A stretch of DNA of 64,000 bases from Clostridium sp. CAG:964 (lineage in GTDB: Bacteria > Bacillota > Clostridia > Oscillospirales > Acutalibacteraceae), in the NCBI GenBank assembly GCA_000435335.1, contig FR891346.1, forward strand, positions 10,572 through 74,571. Reading direction: 5' to 3'. The notes under the pieces were generated by a model. That model made no database searches and was not told the origin of the DNA. It saw only the letters and a list, made by a program, of their open reading frames with translations. Made by a program: the position numbers and the translations under genes. This document shows, one piece after another, positions 40,991-50,253 of the stretch; within the stretch, counting starts at the first letter, position 1; each line of letters starts with the position of its first letter.

Positions 40991-41902
40991 TCACCAAGGC
41001 TTTATGGTTTTTGTAAGCTCGGTTACTGACTTCATTCCCTTGCTGTCCAAAAATTCGTTTAGTCCCTTGTTAATTTTTACAGGTGCATATGGGTCTTTAA
41101 ACAATATTGTACCTATTTGCAGTGCTGCAGCACCGGCAATAAGCATTTCTGCGGCGTCCTGCCAAGTGGATATGCCGCCCATACCGATAATAGGTATGCT
41201 TACAGCCTGTGCCACCTGGTAAACCATTCTTACAGCTACAGGGAACACAGCCGGGCCTGAAAGTCCGCCGGTGTTGTTCCTTATTATAGGTCTGCCTGTG
41301 TTAATATCTATACGCATACCTGTAAGGGTGTTTATCATTGAAATAGCGTCGGCACCCTCTGCCTCGGCAGCTTGTGCAATAGACACAATGTCCGTTACAT
41401 TTGGCGACAGCTTAATAATCAACGGCTTTTTGCAGTATTTCCTTACAGCCTTTGTAATAGCTCCTACGCTTTCACAGGAGGTGCCAAACTGCACACCGCC
41501 GCTTTTAACATTAGGGCAGGAGATATTAAGCTCTATCATATCTACTGCCGTATCAGAAAGCTTTTCAGCCATTTTGCAGTAGTCGTCGTAGCTGTTGCCG
41601 GCTATATTGGCTATAATAACGGTGCCTTGCTCCCGTAGCCACGGCAAGTCCTCTTTAACAAAATGGTCAACGCCCGGGTTTTGAAGTCCTACTGCATTAA
41701 GTATTCCCGACGGTGTTTCTGCAATTCGTGGGGCAGGGTTGCCCGGACGGGCCTGCAGTGTTATGCCCTTGCAGGAAATGCCACCAAGAGTAGACAAAGG
41801 GTAAAACTCACTGTACTCTCTGCCAAAGCCAAATGTACCCGAAGCGGCTATAAGAGGGTTATTAAACTCTACGCCGGCTATACTTACCTTTAAATCTGCC
41901 AT
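40991..41902 (-). CDS. pyrD: Dihydroorotate dehydrogenase, catalytic subunit (type 1B)
   Basis: FMN subunit that oxidises dihydroorotate to orotate in pyrimidine synthesis and passes electrons to PyrK. 303 aa from the ATG at 41902. GTFGFGREYSEFYPLSTLGG, NAVGLQNPGVDHF and ELNISCPNVKSGGVQFG, with the catalytic Cys of class 1, plus IGMGGISTWQDAAEMLIAGA. The ATG shares a base with the pyrK stop (TAATG); an upstream TTG at 41908 is too close to the GAGGAGG site. Confidence 0.94.
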   Translation of the reverse strand: MADLKVSIAGVEFNNPLIAASGTFGFGREYSEFYPLSTLGGISCKGITLQARPGNPAPRIAETPSGILNAVGLQNPGVDHFVKEDLPWLREQGTVIIANIAGNSYDDYCKMAEKLSDTAVDMIELNISCPNVKSGGVQFGTSCESVGAITKAVRKYCKKPLIIKLSPNVTDIVSIAQAAEAEGADAISMINTLTGMRIDINTGRPIIRNNTGGLSGPAVFPVAVRMVYQVAQAVSIPIIGMGGISTWQDAAEMLIAGAAALQIGTILFKDPYAPVKINKGLNEFLDSKGMKSVTELTKTIKPW

Positions 41903-42657
41903 TACCAAACAACCTCCTCAGCATTATATACAGGGCCTTTTTTACATACATGGCTGTGCTCTACATTGCCGTCTTTATCAAGTGTTTTGCAGGCACATAC
42001 TAAGCAAGCCCCTATGCCACAGCCCATTCTTTCTTCAAGCGAAACCTGACAAGGGGTGTTATGCTCCTTGCATATTGCCGCCAGTGCTTTAAGCATAGGC
42101 GTAGGGCCGCAGGAGCATACCATATCCACCTCATCAATAACATTCTTTAAAATATCGGTTGTAAAGCCGTGAATACCATAGCTGCCGTCGTCTGTTGCTA
42201 CATACACCTTGCTGCAGACAGACTTAAAATCCTCCTCAAGTATTACGGCGTCTTTATTTCTAAAGCCCAGTATTGCTACGGCGTTATCAGCCTGTTTGGC
42301 ACTGTACAGCATAGGAGGCACACCTATGCCGCCGCCTACAAAGGCTATTTTCTTGCCCTTAGGAATGGTAAAGCCGTGGCCTAAGGGTGCTAAAATGTCG
42401 ATATTTTCTCCAACCTTAGCTTCCGAAAGTATCTGCGTACCCTCGCCTTTAATCTGGAAAACTATTCTAAGTGTTTGGTCGGTTGCGTCACATATGGATA
42501 TAGGTCTGCGCAGTGTTTTGCCCGGAACGGCAATGTGGGCAAACTGCCCTGCCTCTGCCTTTTGTGCCAGCTGTGGACATTCTATTACAAAGTCAAAAAT
42601 GCCTTTTGCAATTTCTTCGCTTTTTATCAGCCTTGCATTACATACATCGTACTTCAT
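41902..42657 (-). CDS. pyrK: Dihydroorotate dehydrogenase electron-transfer subunit
   Basis: A 251 aa FAD/[2Fe-2S] protein that takes electrons from PyrD to NAD+. FAD-binding RPISICDATDQTLRIVF, NAD-site FVGGGIGVPPMLYSAKQA, and the C-terminal cluster Cys residues in EERMGCGIGACLVCAC followed by a fourth Cys. It is first in the pyrK-pyrD-ruvX unit. No PyrR attenuator hairpin is visible in the short leader. A likely promoter is TTGTGG ... TATACT on the minus strand near 42690-42720. Confidence 0.93.
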   Translation of the reverse strand: MKYDVCNARLIKSEEIAKGIFDFVIECPQLAQKAEAGQFAHIAVPGKTLRRPISICDATDQTLRIVFQIKGEGTQILSEAKVGENIDILAPLGHGFTIPKGKKIAFVGGGIGVPPMLYSAKQADNAVAILGFRNKDAVILEEDFKSVCSKVYVATDDGSYGIHGFTTDILKNVIDEVDMVCSCGPTPMLKALAAICKEHNTPCQVSLEERMGCGIGACLVCACKTLDKDGNVEHSHVCKKGPVYNAEEVVW

Positions 42658-42822
42658 ACAGTTTTAACCTCCAAGGTATTATTTAAAGTAAGTATAACAC
42701 AAATACAGACATTTCCACAATGAGAATATGTAATTTTTGTCGTATTATTAATTTTTATGTTTATGTTAAAAATATAATGGGATTTGTTTTCAATATATTA
42801 AAAATTATAACCGTTAATTATG

Positions 42823-42851
42823 TTGAAATATAAAGAAAAAACTGGTATCAT
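42823..42851 (+). promoter_or_regulatory. Promoter of the SGNH lipoprotein gene
   Basis: TTGAAA (42823-42828), 17-bp spacer, TATCAT (42846-42851). Confidence 0.7.
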
Positions 42852-42880
42852 ATTATATATAACTAAAAATGGGTGAGTAT

Positions 42881-44362
42881 ATGAAAATTAAAATTATGCT
42901 GGTAAGCGTGCTTTTGGCAGGCAGTCTGCTTGTAAACGCCGGCTGTACCCTACAGGCGGTGGCGGAGCATCATGGTGCAGACAGCACTCAAAGCACAGCC
43001 GAGGCTGCCAAAGAAAAACAGCTGTGTACTTTGCAGATAAAGTCCTTGGATAAGCAGAATATAACCGACAGCGTTCAGTACAAAATTACCCGCTTAGATT
43101 CGGATATGAAGGAAACCAAGGTAATTCAAAAGGCACTTGAAACAACAAATGGCATAGTGCAGACAGAGCTTGAAAAGGGCATCTACAGAGTACAGGCAAT
43201 TAACGGCGACTTTCAGCAGATTATAACAATAAGCAATCAGAAGAAAATGAGTATTAATGCAGAGTGCAACGAAATGTACAAAATTTTGAAAAGCACCGAA
43301 AGGATATGCTTTATAGGCGACAGCATTACAATAGGCTCTGCCTCAGGAGGCTACGGCTGGTACGACGGCTTGCTTGCAAAGTTCCCCAATATAGAGAGTG
43401 TAGATGTTGCCGCAACGGGCGGTCAAACCTCCGCCTCTGTTTTCGACAATGAAAAGGATATGGAAATTATAAACGAATCTCAGGCGGACACATATGTGGT
43501 GGCTCTTGGCATTAACGATGTAATTTACCGTGACAAAACAGACCGTGCCACCTCTTTTACCTCCAGTGAATATATTCAAAATCTTGAAAATCTGGTTAGC
43601 ACAATATCCGCAAAGGACACATACAAAGCACCAAAATTTGTGTTTGTAGCTCCATTTGAGTATATTAACAGGTATTCTCATGTAATGACCAAATACCTGC
43701 GTCGTGACAATACTCATGAGGAATATACCATAGCACTGTATAACTGGTGCAAAATGAACGGCTATGCCTTTACTGCACCAATGAACTATATTAAAAATTC
43801 ACTGGCAGATATTGACAATGCAAAGGACTACACCTGCGACGATATACATCCGTCATATCCCTTAGGCACACAGCTGTATTCAAACGCAGTGTATGAAAGC
43901 AGTGTGCTAAATACAACCGGTACTCTTAACATTGTTCAGCATTTTTATGACGAAAAAGCCAGAAAAAAGACCGACTCAAGCTATGCAGATTATCCTACAG
44001 ATTATATTGAAGCAACTGTAGACGCAAATGTGCTTAAAGCTACCTGCTTCAGCATTAAGGACTTTAACACAGGCAAGTACCTTGCTTTAGAGCTTGACGA
44101 AAAAACAGGACAGTACACATATGTTAAAACGGAAAGCTATAAAAGCTGCTACTATCCTAGGCAGGCTGACGGTCGGCTTACAATAAACAATATTCCGGCA
44201 GGCGGCTATATTGTAAGCTGTGAATACAACAGTCAGGGATATTCGGCGTATTTGAAAACAGAAAATATTTTTGTAAACGGCGGCAGCACAGCCTCAAACG
44301 CAAATATTCATTTTAAAAATGAAGCAGAGCTGCCAACAGAGCTTGAAACAAAAACAGAATAA
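42881..44362 (+). CDS. SGNH/GDSL-type hydrolase lipoprotein
   Basis: A 493 aa surface esterase-like protein. A signal peptide with lipobox VNAGC is followed by an N-terminal beta region (about residues 45-130), then an SGNH domain: CFIGDSITIGS (Ser), ATGGQTSA (Gly), VVALGINDV (Asn) and DDIHPSYP (Asp/His). A C-terminal Cna/SpaA-like beta domain comes last (CFSIKDFNTGKYLALE ... GYIVSCEYNSQGYSAYL). ATG 42881 follows GGGTGAG. It may deacylate cell-surface polysaccharide (inference). Confidence 0.82.
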   Translation: MKIKIMLVSVLLAGSLLVNAGCTLQAVAEHHGADSTQSTAEAAKEKQLCTLQIKSLDKQNITDSVQYKITRLDSDMKETKVIQKALETTNGIVQTELEKGIYRVQAINGDFQQIITISNQKKMSINAECNEMYKILKSTERICFIGDSITIGSASGGYGWYDGLLAKFPNIESVDVAATGGQTSASVFDNEKDMEIINESQADTYVVALGINDVIYRDKTDRATSFTSSEYIQNLENLVSTISAKDTYKAPKFVFVAPFEYINRYSHVMTKYLRRDNTHEEYTIALYNWCKMNGYAFTAPMNYIKNSLADIDNAKDYTCDDIHPSYPLGTQLYSNAVYESSVLNTTGTLNIVQHFYDEKARKKTDSSYADYPTDYIEATVDANVLKATCFSIKDFNTGKYLALELDEKTGQYTYVKTESYKSCYYPRQADGRLTINNIPAGGYIVSCEYNSQGYSAYLKTENIFVNGGSTASNANIHFKNEAELPTELETKTE

Positions 44363-44462
44363 CCTACAGCTGAAAACAGGCATACCCGTCTTTGGTGTGA
44401 ATTAAACCTCTTGTCAGTGGCAATACTAACAACAGAAATTGTCATTGGCAGGAGGTATTTTT

Positions 44463-45245
44463 ATGCAGTACAGCAAGGTGGAAATATGTGGGGTGAACAC
44501 CTCTAAGCTGAGGGTGCTGAAGGAGGAGGAAAAGGTTAGGCTGCTGACAATAATGAAGGAGGGCACGCCCAAAGAAAAGGCAAAGGCTAGGGCAGAAATG
44601 ATTAACGGCAACCTAAGGCTTGTGCTTAGCGTGGTACAACGCTTTACTAACCGTGGCGAATGCCCCGACGATTTATTTCAGGTAGGCTGTATAGGGCTGA
44701 TAAAGGCTATAGATAATTTTGATGTATCTGTAGGCGTGCGTTTTTCTACCTATGGCGTGCCTATGATTATAGGCGAGCTAAGACGCTTTTTAAGAGACAA
44801 CAACAGCGTAAGGGTAAGCCGCAGTATGCGTGACATTGCATACAAGGCAATGCAGGTAAAGGAGCAAATGACAGCCCAAAACAACCGTGAGCCTACAGTA
44901 GAGGAAATAGCCAAGGTGCTTGAGGTGCCAAAGGAAAACATTGTGCTGGCACTGGAGGCTATAGTAGAGCCTGTGTCGCTGTATGAGCCTGTTTTTTCTG
45001 ACGGAAACGACACCATATATGTTATGGACCAGGTAGGTGATAATAACGACGAAAAAAATTGGCTTGAAGAGCTGGCGTTTAAGGACGCAATGGCTAATCT
45101 TTCTCAGCGTGAAAAAAATGTTTTGGCACTTAGATTTTTTAAGGGTAAAACCCAAATGGAGGTAGCACAGGAAATAGGCATAAGCCAAGCACAGGTTTCA
45201 AGAATAGAAAAGGGTGCGTTAAGCAAAATTAAAAGTGAAATGTAA
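44463..45245 (+). CDS. sigG: Sporulation sigma factor SigG
   Basis: Forespore-specific RNA polymerase sigma factor that turns on late forespore genes. 260 aa from the ATG at 44463; GGAGG lies 8 bases upstream, which excludes the TTG at 44439. The diagnostic SigG N-terminus KVEICGVNTSKL is present. Region 2 is seen in LFQVGCIGLIKAIDNFD and FSTYGVPMIIGELRRFLRDN, and region 4 in LSQREKNVLALRFFKGKTQMEVAQEIGISQAQVSRIEK. It sits next to spoIVB rather than beside sigE as in Bacillus. The identity is firm. Confidence 0.93.
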   Translation: MQYSKVEICGVNTSKLRVLKEEEKVRLLTIMKEGTPKEKAKARAEMINGNLRLVLSVVQRFTNRGECPDDLFQVGCIGLIKAIDNFDVSVGVRFSTYGVPMIIGELRRFLRDNNSVRVSRSMRDIAYKAMQVKEQMTAQNNREPTVEEIAKVLEVPKENIVLALEAIVEPVSLYEPVFSDGNDTIYVMDQVGDNNDEKNWLEELAFKDAMANLSQREKNVLALRFFKGKTQMEVAQEIGISQAQVSRIEKGALSKIKSEM

Positions 45246-45629
45246 AATTAAAAAAATAGAGCATATTTATTATTTTCCCCATAGAAAGCTTAATACACAA
45301 AAACAGCCGCTTTTTCGGCGGCTGTTAATGTTGTTTTTTGCTGATGCTTCTTGTTGATATTTGTTGGCAGTTGCTGTTGCGTGTTACTGTTTGTCGATAC
45401 CTTTTGGCGCATTAAAATGGTGTTTTCAATGAAAAAGCTGTAAAAATCACAAAAACAGGTTTGCAAATACTACATATTGTATAATAATAATGCATAAAGC
45501 ACTAATTAAAGGAGAGAATGATATTATAGGTAAATCAGGTAAAGTGCCATCTATATTTTTAATTTTCCAAAGCTGTTTAGACGGTTTAGGGGAAAAATAA
45601 AAACAGCAACGGATAAGGGAGGTGACATT
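45246..45629. other. Intergenic, sigG to spoIVB
   Basis: Holds the sigG terminator at 45301-45340 and AT-rich sequence before spoIVB. A forespore-type promoter is expected here, but I cannot assign one with confidence. Confidence 0.4.
45301..45340 (+). terminator. Terminator after sigG
   Basis: AACAGCCGC-TTTTTC-GGCGGCTGTT followed, after AATG, by TTGTTTTTTG. Confidence 0.7.
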
Positions 45630-46838
45630 TTGCGAAGATTTATTAGAATATCAACCGTTGCCATAGGAATTATCTGTACCCTTGTTTTAGGTGCAGGCAC
45701 AGTTTTAAGCAATGCATTGCCTTCAAAGTTTTCTGTAAGCAAAACAGGCTGCGAGGGGCTGTCGGTTTACGGAGTAACCCTAAACAGCTACCGTTCAAAC
45801 AGTGACGGCAGTAAAACAGGCGGCAAGCTTATGCTGGGAAATATTGTTCCCATAAAAGATGTTCAAATAAATATAAAGGAGAATGAAAAAGTAGTTCCAT
45901 GCGGTAACCCTTTTGGAATAAAAATGTTTACCAAGGGCGTTATGGTGGTAAAAACCGATAAAATTATTGCAGATAAAAAGGTCTATAATCCGGCAAGGGA
46001 CAGCGGTATAGAAATAGGCGATGTTATTACCCACATAAATTCACAGCCTGTCAGCTATACCGAGGATTTGCCGATAAAGGTAAACGAAAGCAAGGGCAAG
46101 CCAATAGTCCTTACTATAGTAAGGGACAATAAGGTTATCAGCAAAACCATTTTGCCGGTAGATACCGGCAACAGCTGCTACAAAATAGGCGTTTGGGTTC
46201 GTGACAGCTCGGCAGGTATAGGCACTATGACCTTTTACCATCCAAAAAGCAGTGCCTTTGGCGGCTTAGGCCACGGCATATGCGATGTAGATACCGGCAA
46301 TTTACTGCCAATGTCCCAGGGTGAGGTTACCGGTGCTCAAATAGAAAGCGTTACAAGGGCACGCTCAGGCTGTGCCGGAACGCTAAACGGTCATCACTGC
46401 GACAACGGCTGCAGAGGCTATGTTATAAGCAACTGTCAGTCGGGAGTGTTCGGCTATTTGGATTCGGCACCTGTAAGCAACGCACCTATTGCCGTTGCTT
46501 ATAAACAGCAGGTGAAAACGGGAAAGGCACAAATTGTTACTACTGTGGATAATGGCTCCCCTAAATATTACGACATCGAAATTGAGTCTATAAATTACAA
46601 TGAACGGGCAAAAACTAAAAATTTAGTTATACGCATTACCGATAAGGAGCTGCTGGACGAAACTAACGGAATAGTGCAGGGTATGAGCGGCAGCCCTATT
46701 ATACAGGATAATCGCTTGGTTGGTGCCGTAACTCATGTGTTTGTAAACGAACCGCAGCGAGGATACGGGATTTTTGCCGAAAATATGATAGAGGATTTTA
46801 ACGAAGAAAACAAGAAAATTGAGAAATCTGCGGCTTAA
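45630..46838 (+). CDS. spoIVB: SpoIVB serine peptidase (sigma-K checkpoint)
   Basis: Secreted forespore peptidase that signals activation of pro-sigma-K processing. In the 402 aa protein an N-terminal transmembrane segment (ISTVAIGIICTLVLGAG) is followed by a PDZ domain (about residues 100-180, DSGIEIGDVITHINSQPV), then an S55 peptidase domain with GGLGHGICD (His) and GMSGSPIIQDNRLVGAVTHVF (Ser). It starts at TTG 45630, with GGGAGGTG six bases upstream. spo0A follows, the conserved clostridial order. Confidence 0.94.
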   Translation: MRRFIRISTVAIGIICTLVLGAGTVLSNALPSKFSVSKTGCEGLSVYGVTLNSYRSNSDGSKTGGKLMLGNIVPIKDVQINIKENEKVVPCGNPFGIKMFTKGVMVVKTDKIIADKKVYNPARDSGIEIGDVITHINSQPVSYTEDLPIKVNESKGKPIVLTIVRDNKVISKTILPVDTGNSCYKIGVWVRDSSAGIGTMTFYHPKSSAFGGLGHGICDVDTGNLLPMSQGEVTGAQIESVTRARSGCAGTLNGHHCDNGCRGYVISNCQSGVFGYLDSAPVSNAPIAVAYKQQVKTGKAQIVTTVDNGSPKYYDIEIESINYNERAKTKNLVIRITDKELLDETNGIVQGMSGSPIIQDNRLVGAVTHVFVNEPQRGYGIFAENMIEDFNEENKKIEKSAA

Positions 46839-46889
46839 TGTAAGGGTAAAATTTATTCAAATTTTTTGAAAAAAATTCTCTGTTTACTA

Positions 46890-46918
46890 TTGCTAAATTT
46901 ACCAATTTATGGTAATAT
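46890..46918 (+). promoter_or_regulatory. Putative spo0A promoter with a dyad
   Basis: TTGCTA (46890-46895), 17-bp spacer, TAATAT (46913-46918). The dyad TTACC-AATTTAT-GGTAA (46899-46915) fills the spacer and could be an operator. Confidence 0.45.
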
Positions 46919-46965
46919 ATAGACACCGAAAAAACACAGAATAAATTGGTGAGGAGAGAGTTTAT

Positions 46966-47745
46966 ATGAAAAATCAGATTAGCATTATTATTACAGAGGA
47001 AATTAGCGATGTAAGTCGAGAGGATCTTGAAATAATGTCAGACTACAATATGGTACCAAGCTATTGCGGCAAAGACGGTGCAGAATTGATGGAAAAGGTA
47101 CAAACCATACAGCCGGACATAATCCTTATGGATATGTTTATGACTCGTATGGACGGCGTAGGCGTACTAAGGGCATTAAACCGTCAGCAGCTTAGCAAAA
47201 AGCCTATTGTGTTTGTGTATTCTACCTTTGACAGCCCTGTTCTTAAAAAGGAGATTATGAACAACGGTGCGGCTTACTTTGTTCTAAAGCCTTACAATTT
47301 GGCAGATTTGGCAGAAAGTATGGTTTCTATGCTTAACAACAGCTACGATACCCAAAATGTTACAAGGGTAAACTTCTACCCGGGCACAGGCAGTATGGAG
47401 ATAAAAATAACCGAGATACTCCACCAAATAGGTGTTCCGGCACACATTAAGGGCTACAACTATCTAAGAGATTCTATTTTAATGTCTATAGAAACTCCTG
47501 AGATTATTAACGCTGTTACTAAGAAATTATACCCGTCTGTTGCAAAAAAATACGAAACAACATCATCAAGAGTTGAGCGTGCCATAAGACACGCCATAGA
47601 GGTTGCGTGGGACAGAGGCGATGTGGATGTCCTTAACTCGTATTTCGGATATACAATTCACAATGACCGTGGAAAGCCAACCAACAGCGAATTTATCGCA
47701 ATGATTTCCGACAAGCTGCGTCTACAGCTTAAAAATGCAGGTTAA
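46966..47745 (+). CDS. spo0A: Sporulation master regulator Spo0A
   Basis: Response regulator that, when phosphorylated, binds 0A boxes and starts sporulation. The 259 aa protein has a receiver domain (1-120) and the Spo0A_C DNA-binding domain (about 150-259): [17 protein letters not shown] [38 protein letters not shown] and [17 protein letters not shown]. The receiver keeps the phospho-acceptor Asp56 (LMDMFM) and Lys107 (LKPYN). The usual acidic pair is Glu11-Glu12 in place of Asp-Asp, and the switch Thr is Ser86. GAGGAGAG lies upstream of the ATG. Confidence 0.95.
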   Translation: MKNQISIIITEEISDVSREDLEIMSDYNMVPSYCGKDGAELMEKVQTIQPDIILMDMFMTRMDGVGVLRALNRQQLSKKPIVFVYSTFDSPVLKKEIMNNGAAYFVLKPYNLADLAESMVSMLNNSYDTQNVTRVNFYPGTGSMEIKITEILHQIGVPAHIKGYNYLRDSILMSIETPEIINAVTKKLYPSVAKKYETTSSRVERAIRHAIEVAWDRGDVDVLNSYFGYTIHNDRGKPTNSEFIAMISDKLRLQLKNAG

Positions 47746-47778
47746 CACACTCTGCCGGATAAAGAAAAAGCACAAAGC

Positions 47779-47827
47779 ACCCTCTGAATGTTATTACAAA
47801 ATTTCATTCAGAGGGTCGCTTTTTTTA
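47779..47827 (+). terminator. Terminator after spo0A
   Basis: ACCCTCTGAATG ... CATTCAGAGGGT followed by CGCTTTTTTT. Confidence 0.85.
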
Positions 47828-47895
47828 ACGAACTATATTATAATGAATATAAGTTGAACAAGTAAGCTGTTACAAAATAAAAGGAGAGGTTAAAA

Positions 47896-48477
47896 ATGGG
47901 ATTTTTAAATTCACTTATTAATTCGCTTGCCGGCAAAACAGTAAATAAAACTGGCGGTACTATAGCAAGACCCAACCTTACAGGCAAGCTTCAACACACC
48001 GATGAGTACACCTTTGGAGATAATGAAACCGGAGATTCAGTGTACTTTTCTTATGAACTGCCGGATAATTTATATGAGGAGGACGCCTGCGCAGCAGAAA
48101 TTCCTATTTGCTATGCCGTTGCACACTCTGCGGAGGAGTATATGCAGTACGCTGACGAAATATTAGGAAAGCTACCTTATATTTATTTTTGCGACAGCGG
48201 TGAATTTGACAACGACATTAAAAAAATGGAAAATGTGGTATGCACCAAAATTGAAGGACACCCTTTAATTGAGGAAAGATACGAATATGACGATACCCGT
48301 TCAAAATACACTTCTCATGCGATTACATACAAATTCTATAATACAGAGGGGAACAAGGCTCAGGAGGCAGCTACCGAGCTAAGCCTTGTGTATAACATAG
48401 ACAAGGTAGATAAAACCCTGCTGCCATATGCAAAGCAAGCCCTTGACCTTATAGCAAGCACCCTTACAAGAGAATAA
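47896..48477 (+). CDS. Hypothetical cytosolic protein
   Basis: A 193 aa protein, acidic, without signal peptide or membrane segment. It opens with GFLNSLINSLAGKTVNKTGG, then a beta-rich middle (DSVYFSYELPDNLYEEDA, PYIYFCDSGEFDND) and a helical C-terminus. No catalytic motif is recognised. AGGAGAGG precedes the ATG. A strong terminator follows, so it is monocistronic. Its start (GxFDRL/GFLNSL with Ala/Gly-rich run) loosely recalls the partial gene at 63541, but homology is not shown. Confidence 0.65.
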   Translation: MGFLNSLINSLAGKTVNKTGGTIARPNLTGKLQHTDEYTFGDNETGDSVYFSYELPDNLYEEDACAAEIPICYAVAHSAEEYMQYADEILGKLPYIYFCDSGEFDNDIKKMENVVCTKIEGHPLIEERYEYDDTRSKYTSHAITYKFYNTEGNKAQEAATELSLVYNIDKVDKTLLPYAKQALDLIASTLTRE

Positions 48478-48515
48478 TTGCGGCAATATCTGTATAAGCT
48501 GCATTAATGATTTTC

Positions 48516-48570
48516 AAAATCCCTGTCCAAAACGGTTGAACAACTTTTTGGACAGGGATTTGTTATTTTT
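48516..48570 (+). terminator. Terminator of the 47896 gene
   Basis: AAATCCCTGTCCAAAA ... TTTTTGGACAGGGATTT followed by GTTATTTTTT. Confidence 0.85.
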
Positions 48571-48575
48571 TATGG

Positions 48576-48615
48576 CAAAAAAAGTTGTCCACAGTATTCA
48601 GAATACTGTGGACAA
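48576..48615 (-). terminator. gap terminator, 31-bp perfect dyad
   Basis: TTGTCCACAGTATTC-A-GAATACTGTGGACAA (48585-48615) is a perfect palindrome; on the minus strand it is followed by CTTTTTTTG. It faces the terminator of the opposite gene a few bases away. Confidence 0.85.
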
Positions 48616-48654
48616 AAGTGTATAAAGGGGTAAGTTATTTATTAAGCTATAAAA

Positions 48655-49683
48655 TTAAAGCTCAGCAAAGTACTTAATTGTTCTAACCATCTGGCTTGTG
48701 TAGCTGTTCTCGTTATCGTACCAAGAAACAACCTGAACCTCGTATAGATCGTCAGCAATCTTTGATACCATTGTCTGAGTAGCGTCAAACAATGAACCGT
48801 ATCTCATACCGATAACATCAGAAGAAACGATTGGATCCTCGTTGTAACCGAATGACTCAGAAGCAGCAGCCTTCATAGCAGCGTTGATGCCCTCAACTGT
48901 AACATCTGTACCCTTAACTACAGCTGTTAGAATTGTTGTAGAACCTGTTGGTACAGGAACTCTCTGTGCAGAACCGATTAGCTTACCGTTTAGCTCAGGA
49001 ATTACAAGACCGATAGCCTTTGCAGCACCTGTTGAGTTAGGAACGATGTTAGCAGCACCTGCTCTTGCTCTTCTTAGGTCGCCCTTTCTGTGAGGACCGT
49101 CAAGAATCATCTGGTCGCCTGTGTAAGCGTGGATTGTTGACATAATACCGCTCTGAATAGCAGCATACTTGTTTAGAGTATCAGCCATAGGAGCTAGGCA
49201 GTTTGTTGTACAAGAAGCAGCTGAAATAATCTTGTCGTCTGCTGTTAGTGTATCCTGGTTAACGCTGAATACGATTGTCTTTAGGTCGCTGCCTGCCGGA
49301 GCAGAAATAACAACCTTCTTAGCACCTGCGTCAATGTGAGCCTGGCTCTTAGCCTTTGAGCAGTAGAAGCCTGTGCACTCTAGTACAACGTCTACATCCA
49401 GCTCGCCCCAAGGCAGCTCAGCAGCGTTTGGCTTAGCGTAAATTGTAATTTTCTTACCGTCAACGATGATTGAACCCTCGCCAGCCTCTACAGTGTGAAG
49501 ACCCTGGCCGATTTTGCCGCAGTAACCACCCTGTGCTGTATCATACTTTAGAAGGTTAGCTAGCATCTTAGGATCTGTTAGATCGTTAATAGCTACTACT
49601 TCGTAACCCTCTGCATCGAACATCTGTCTGAATGCAAGACGACCAATACGGCCGAAACCATTAATTGCAACTTTTACTGACAT
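48655..49683 (-). CDS. gap: Glyceraldehyde-3-phosphate dehydrogenase
   Basis: Glycolytic enzyme converting glyceraldehyde-3-phosphate to 1,3-bisphosphoglycerate with NAD+. The 342 aa protein has NAD site [13 protein letters not shown], active Cys in [15 protein letters not shown], phosphate site [24 protein letters not shown], and [15 protein letters not shown] near the end. Codon choice is highly biased, consistent with strong expression. AGGAGGAATTTTA precedes the ATG. Unlike many Clostridia, pgk and tpi are not next to it. Confidence 0.97.
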   Translation of the reverse strand: MSVKVAINGFGRIGRLAFRQMFDAEGYEVVAINDLTDPKMLANLLKYDTAQGGYCGKIGQGLHTVEAGEGSIIVDGKKITIYAKPNAAELPWGELDVDVVLECTGFYCSKAKSQAHIDAGAKKVVISAPAGSDLKTIVFSVNQDTLTADDKIISAASCTTNCLAPMADTLNKYAAIQSGIMSTIHAYTGDQMILDGPHRKGDLRRARAGAANIVPNSTGAAKAIGLVIPELNGKLIGSAQRVPVPTGSTTILTAVVKGTDVTVEGINAAMKAAASESFGYNEDPIVSSDVIGMRYGSLFDATQTMVSKIADDLYEVQVVSWYDNENSYTSQMVRTIKYFAEL

Positions 49684-49717
49684 AATTAAAATTCCTCCTA
49701 AAATTTAAGGTGTTTTC

Positions 49718-49746
49718 ATTATAGTACATTTATTTGATTTCTTCAA
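49718..49746 (-). promoter_or_regulatory. Promoter of gap
   Basis: On the minus strand TTGAAG (49741-49746), 17-bp spacer, TATAAT (49718-49723), close to the start codon. Confidence 0.75.
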
Positions 49747-49913
49747 GTGTTTGACAAAAAATTAACAGAAAATTCTAACAAATTTTTTCACTTCTGCGAA
49801 ATAGAAGTCGCTATAGCTGTAAAACTGCCTATAATACTACAGTATTTACAAAAGTTATTATGTTATGCAGGGCGTATTTATATAATAATGCGACACCACA
49901 TATAGCTATGCAG

Positions 49914-49942
49914 TTGACATTTCTGTGCGAAAATGTTATTCT
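49914..49942 (+). promoter_or_regulatory. Promoter upstream of rny
   Basis: TTGACA (49914-49919), 17-bp spacer, TATTCT (49937-49942). Confidence 0.65.
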
Positions 49943-49948
49943 TATTTA

Positions 49949-49977
49949 GGTAAGCTTTTTGCTTTACCCGTTTTTTA
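49949..49977 (+). terminator. Promoter-proximal terminator/attenuator before rny
   Basis: GGTAAGC-TTTTT-GCTTTACC with one bulge, followed by CGTTTTTT, beginning at the predicted transcription start. Confidence 0.55.
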
Positions 49978-50253
49978 TTAATTGGACTCTTATGGGGCCG
50001 TTATTATATATTATTTTTTTTAATTTTAATTTTGAGTGCCGTTTTTATTTTTATTGTACGGCAGGTTTTAAATCTAAATTGTTGCTTATGCGTTTTTGCA
50101 AAACAATACATTTTTTATATATGGTTTAGTACCGTATTTTGTACTTTTAAAATTGAATATAGTATCCCTGATAACGGGCACCACGAGTTTGTGATTATTA
50201 ATGAAGATTAAAGTATTCTAAAAAGAAAATGAACTAAGGAGGTGCCGTAGACT

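Larger units (their letters stand above)
49747..50253. other. Long leader region of rny
   Basis: About 500 bp without an ORF. It contains the rny promoter, an early hairpin terminator and about 270 bp of AT-rich leader before the AAGGAGGTG ribosome site. No known riboswitch class is recognised. Confidence 0.5.

Noticed and set aside
49684..50253. 6S or other housekeeping RNA in the gap-rny intergenic region
   Set aside because: No central-bubble hairpin or other diagnostic structure could be traced.
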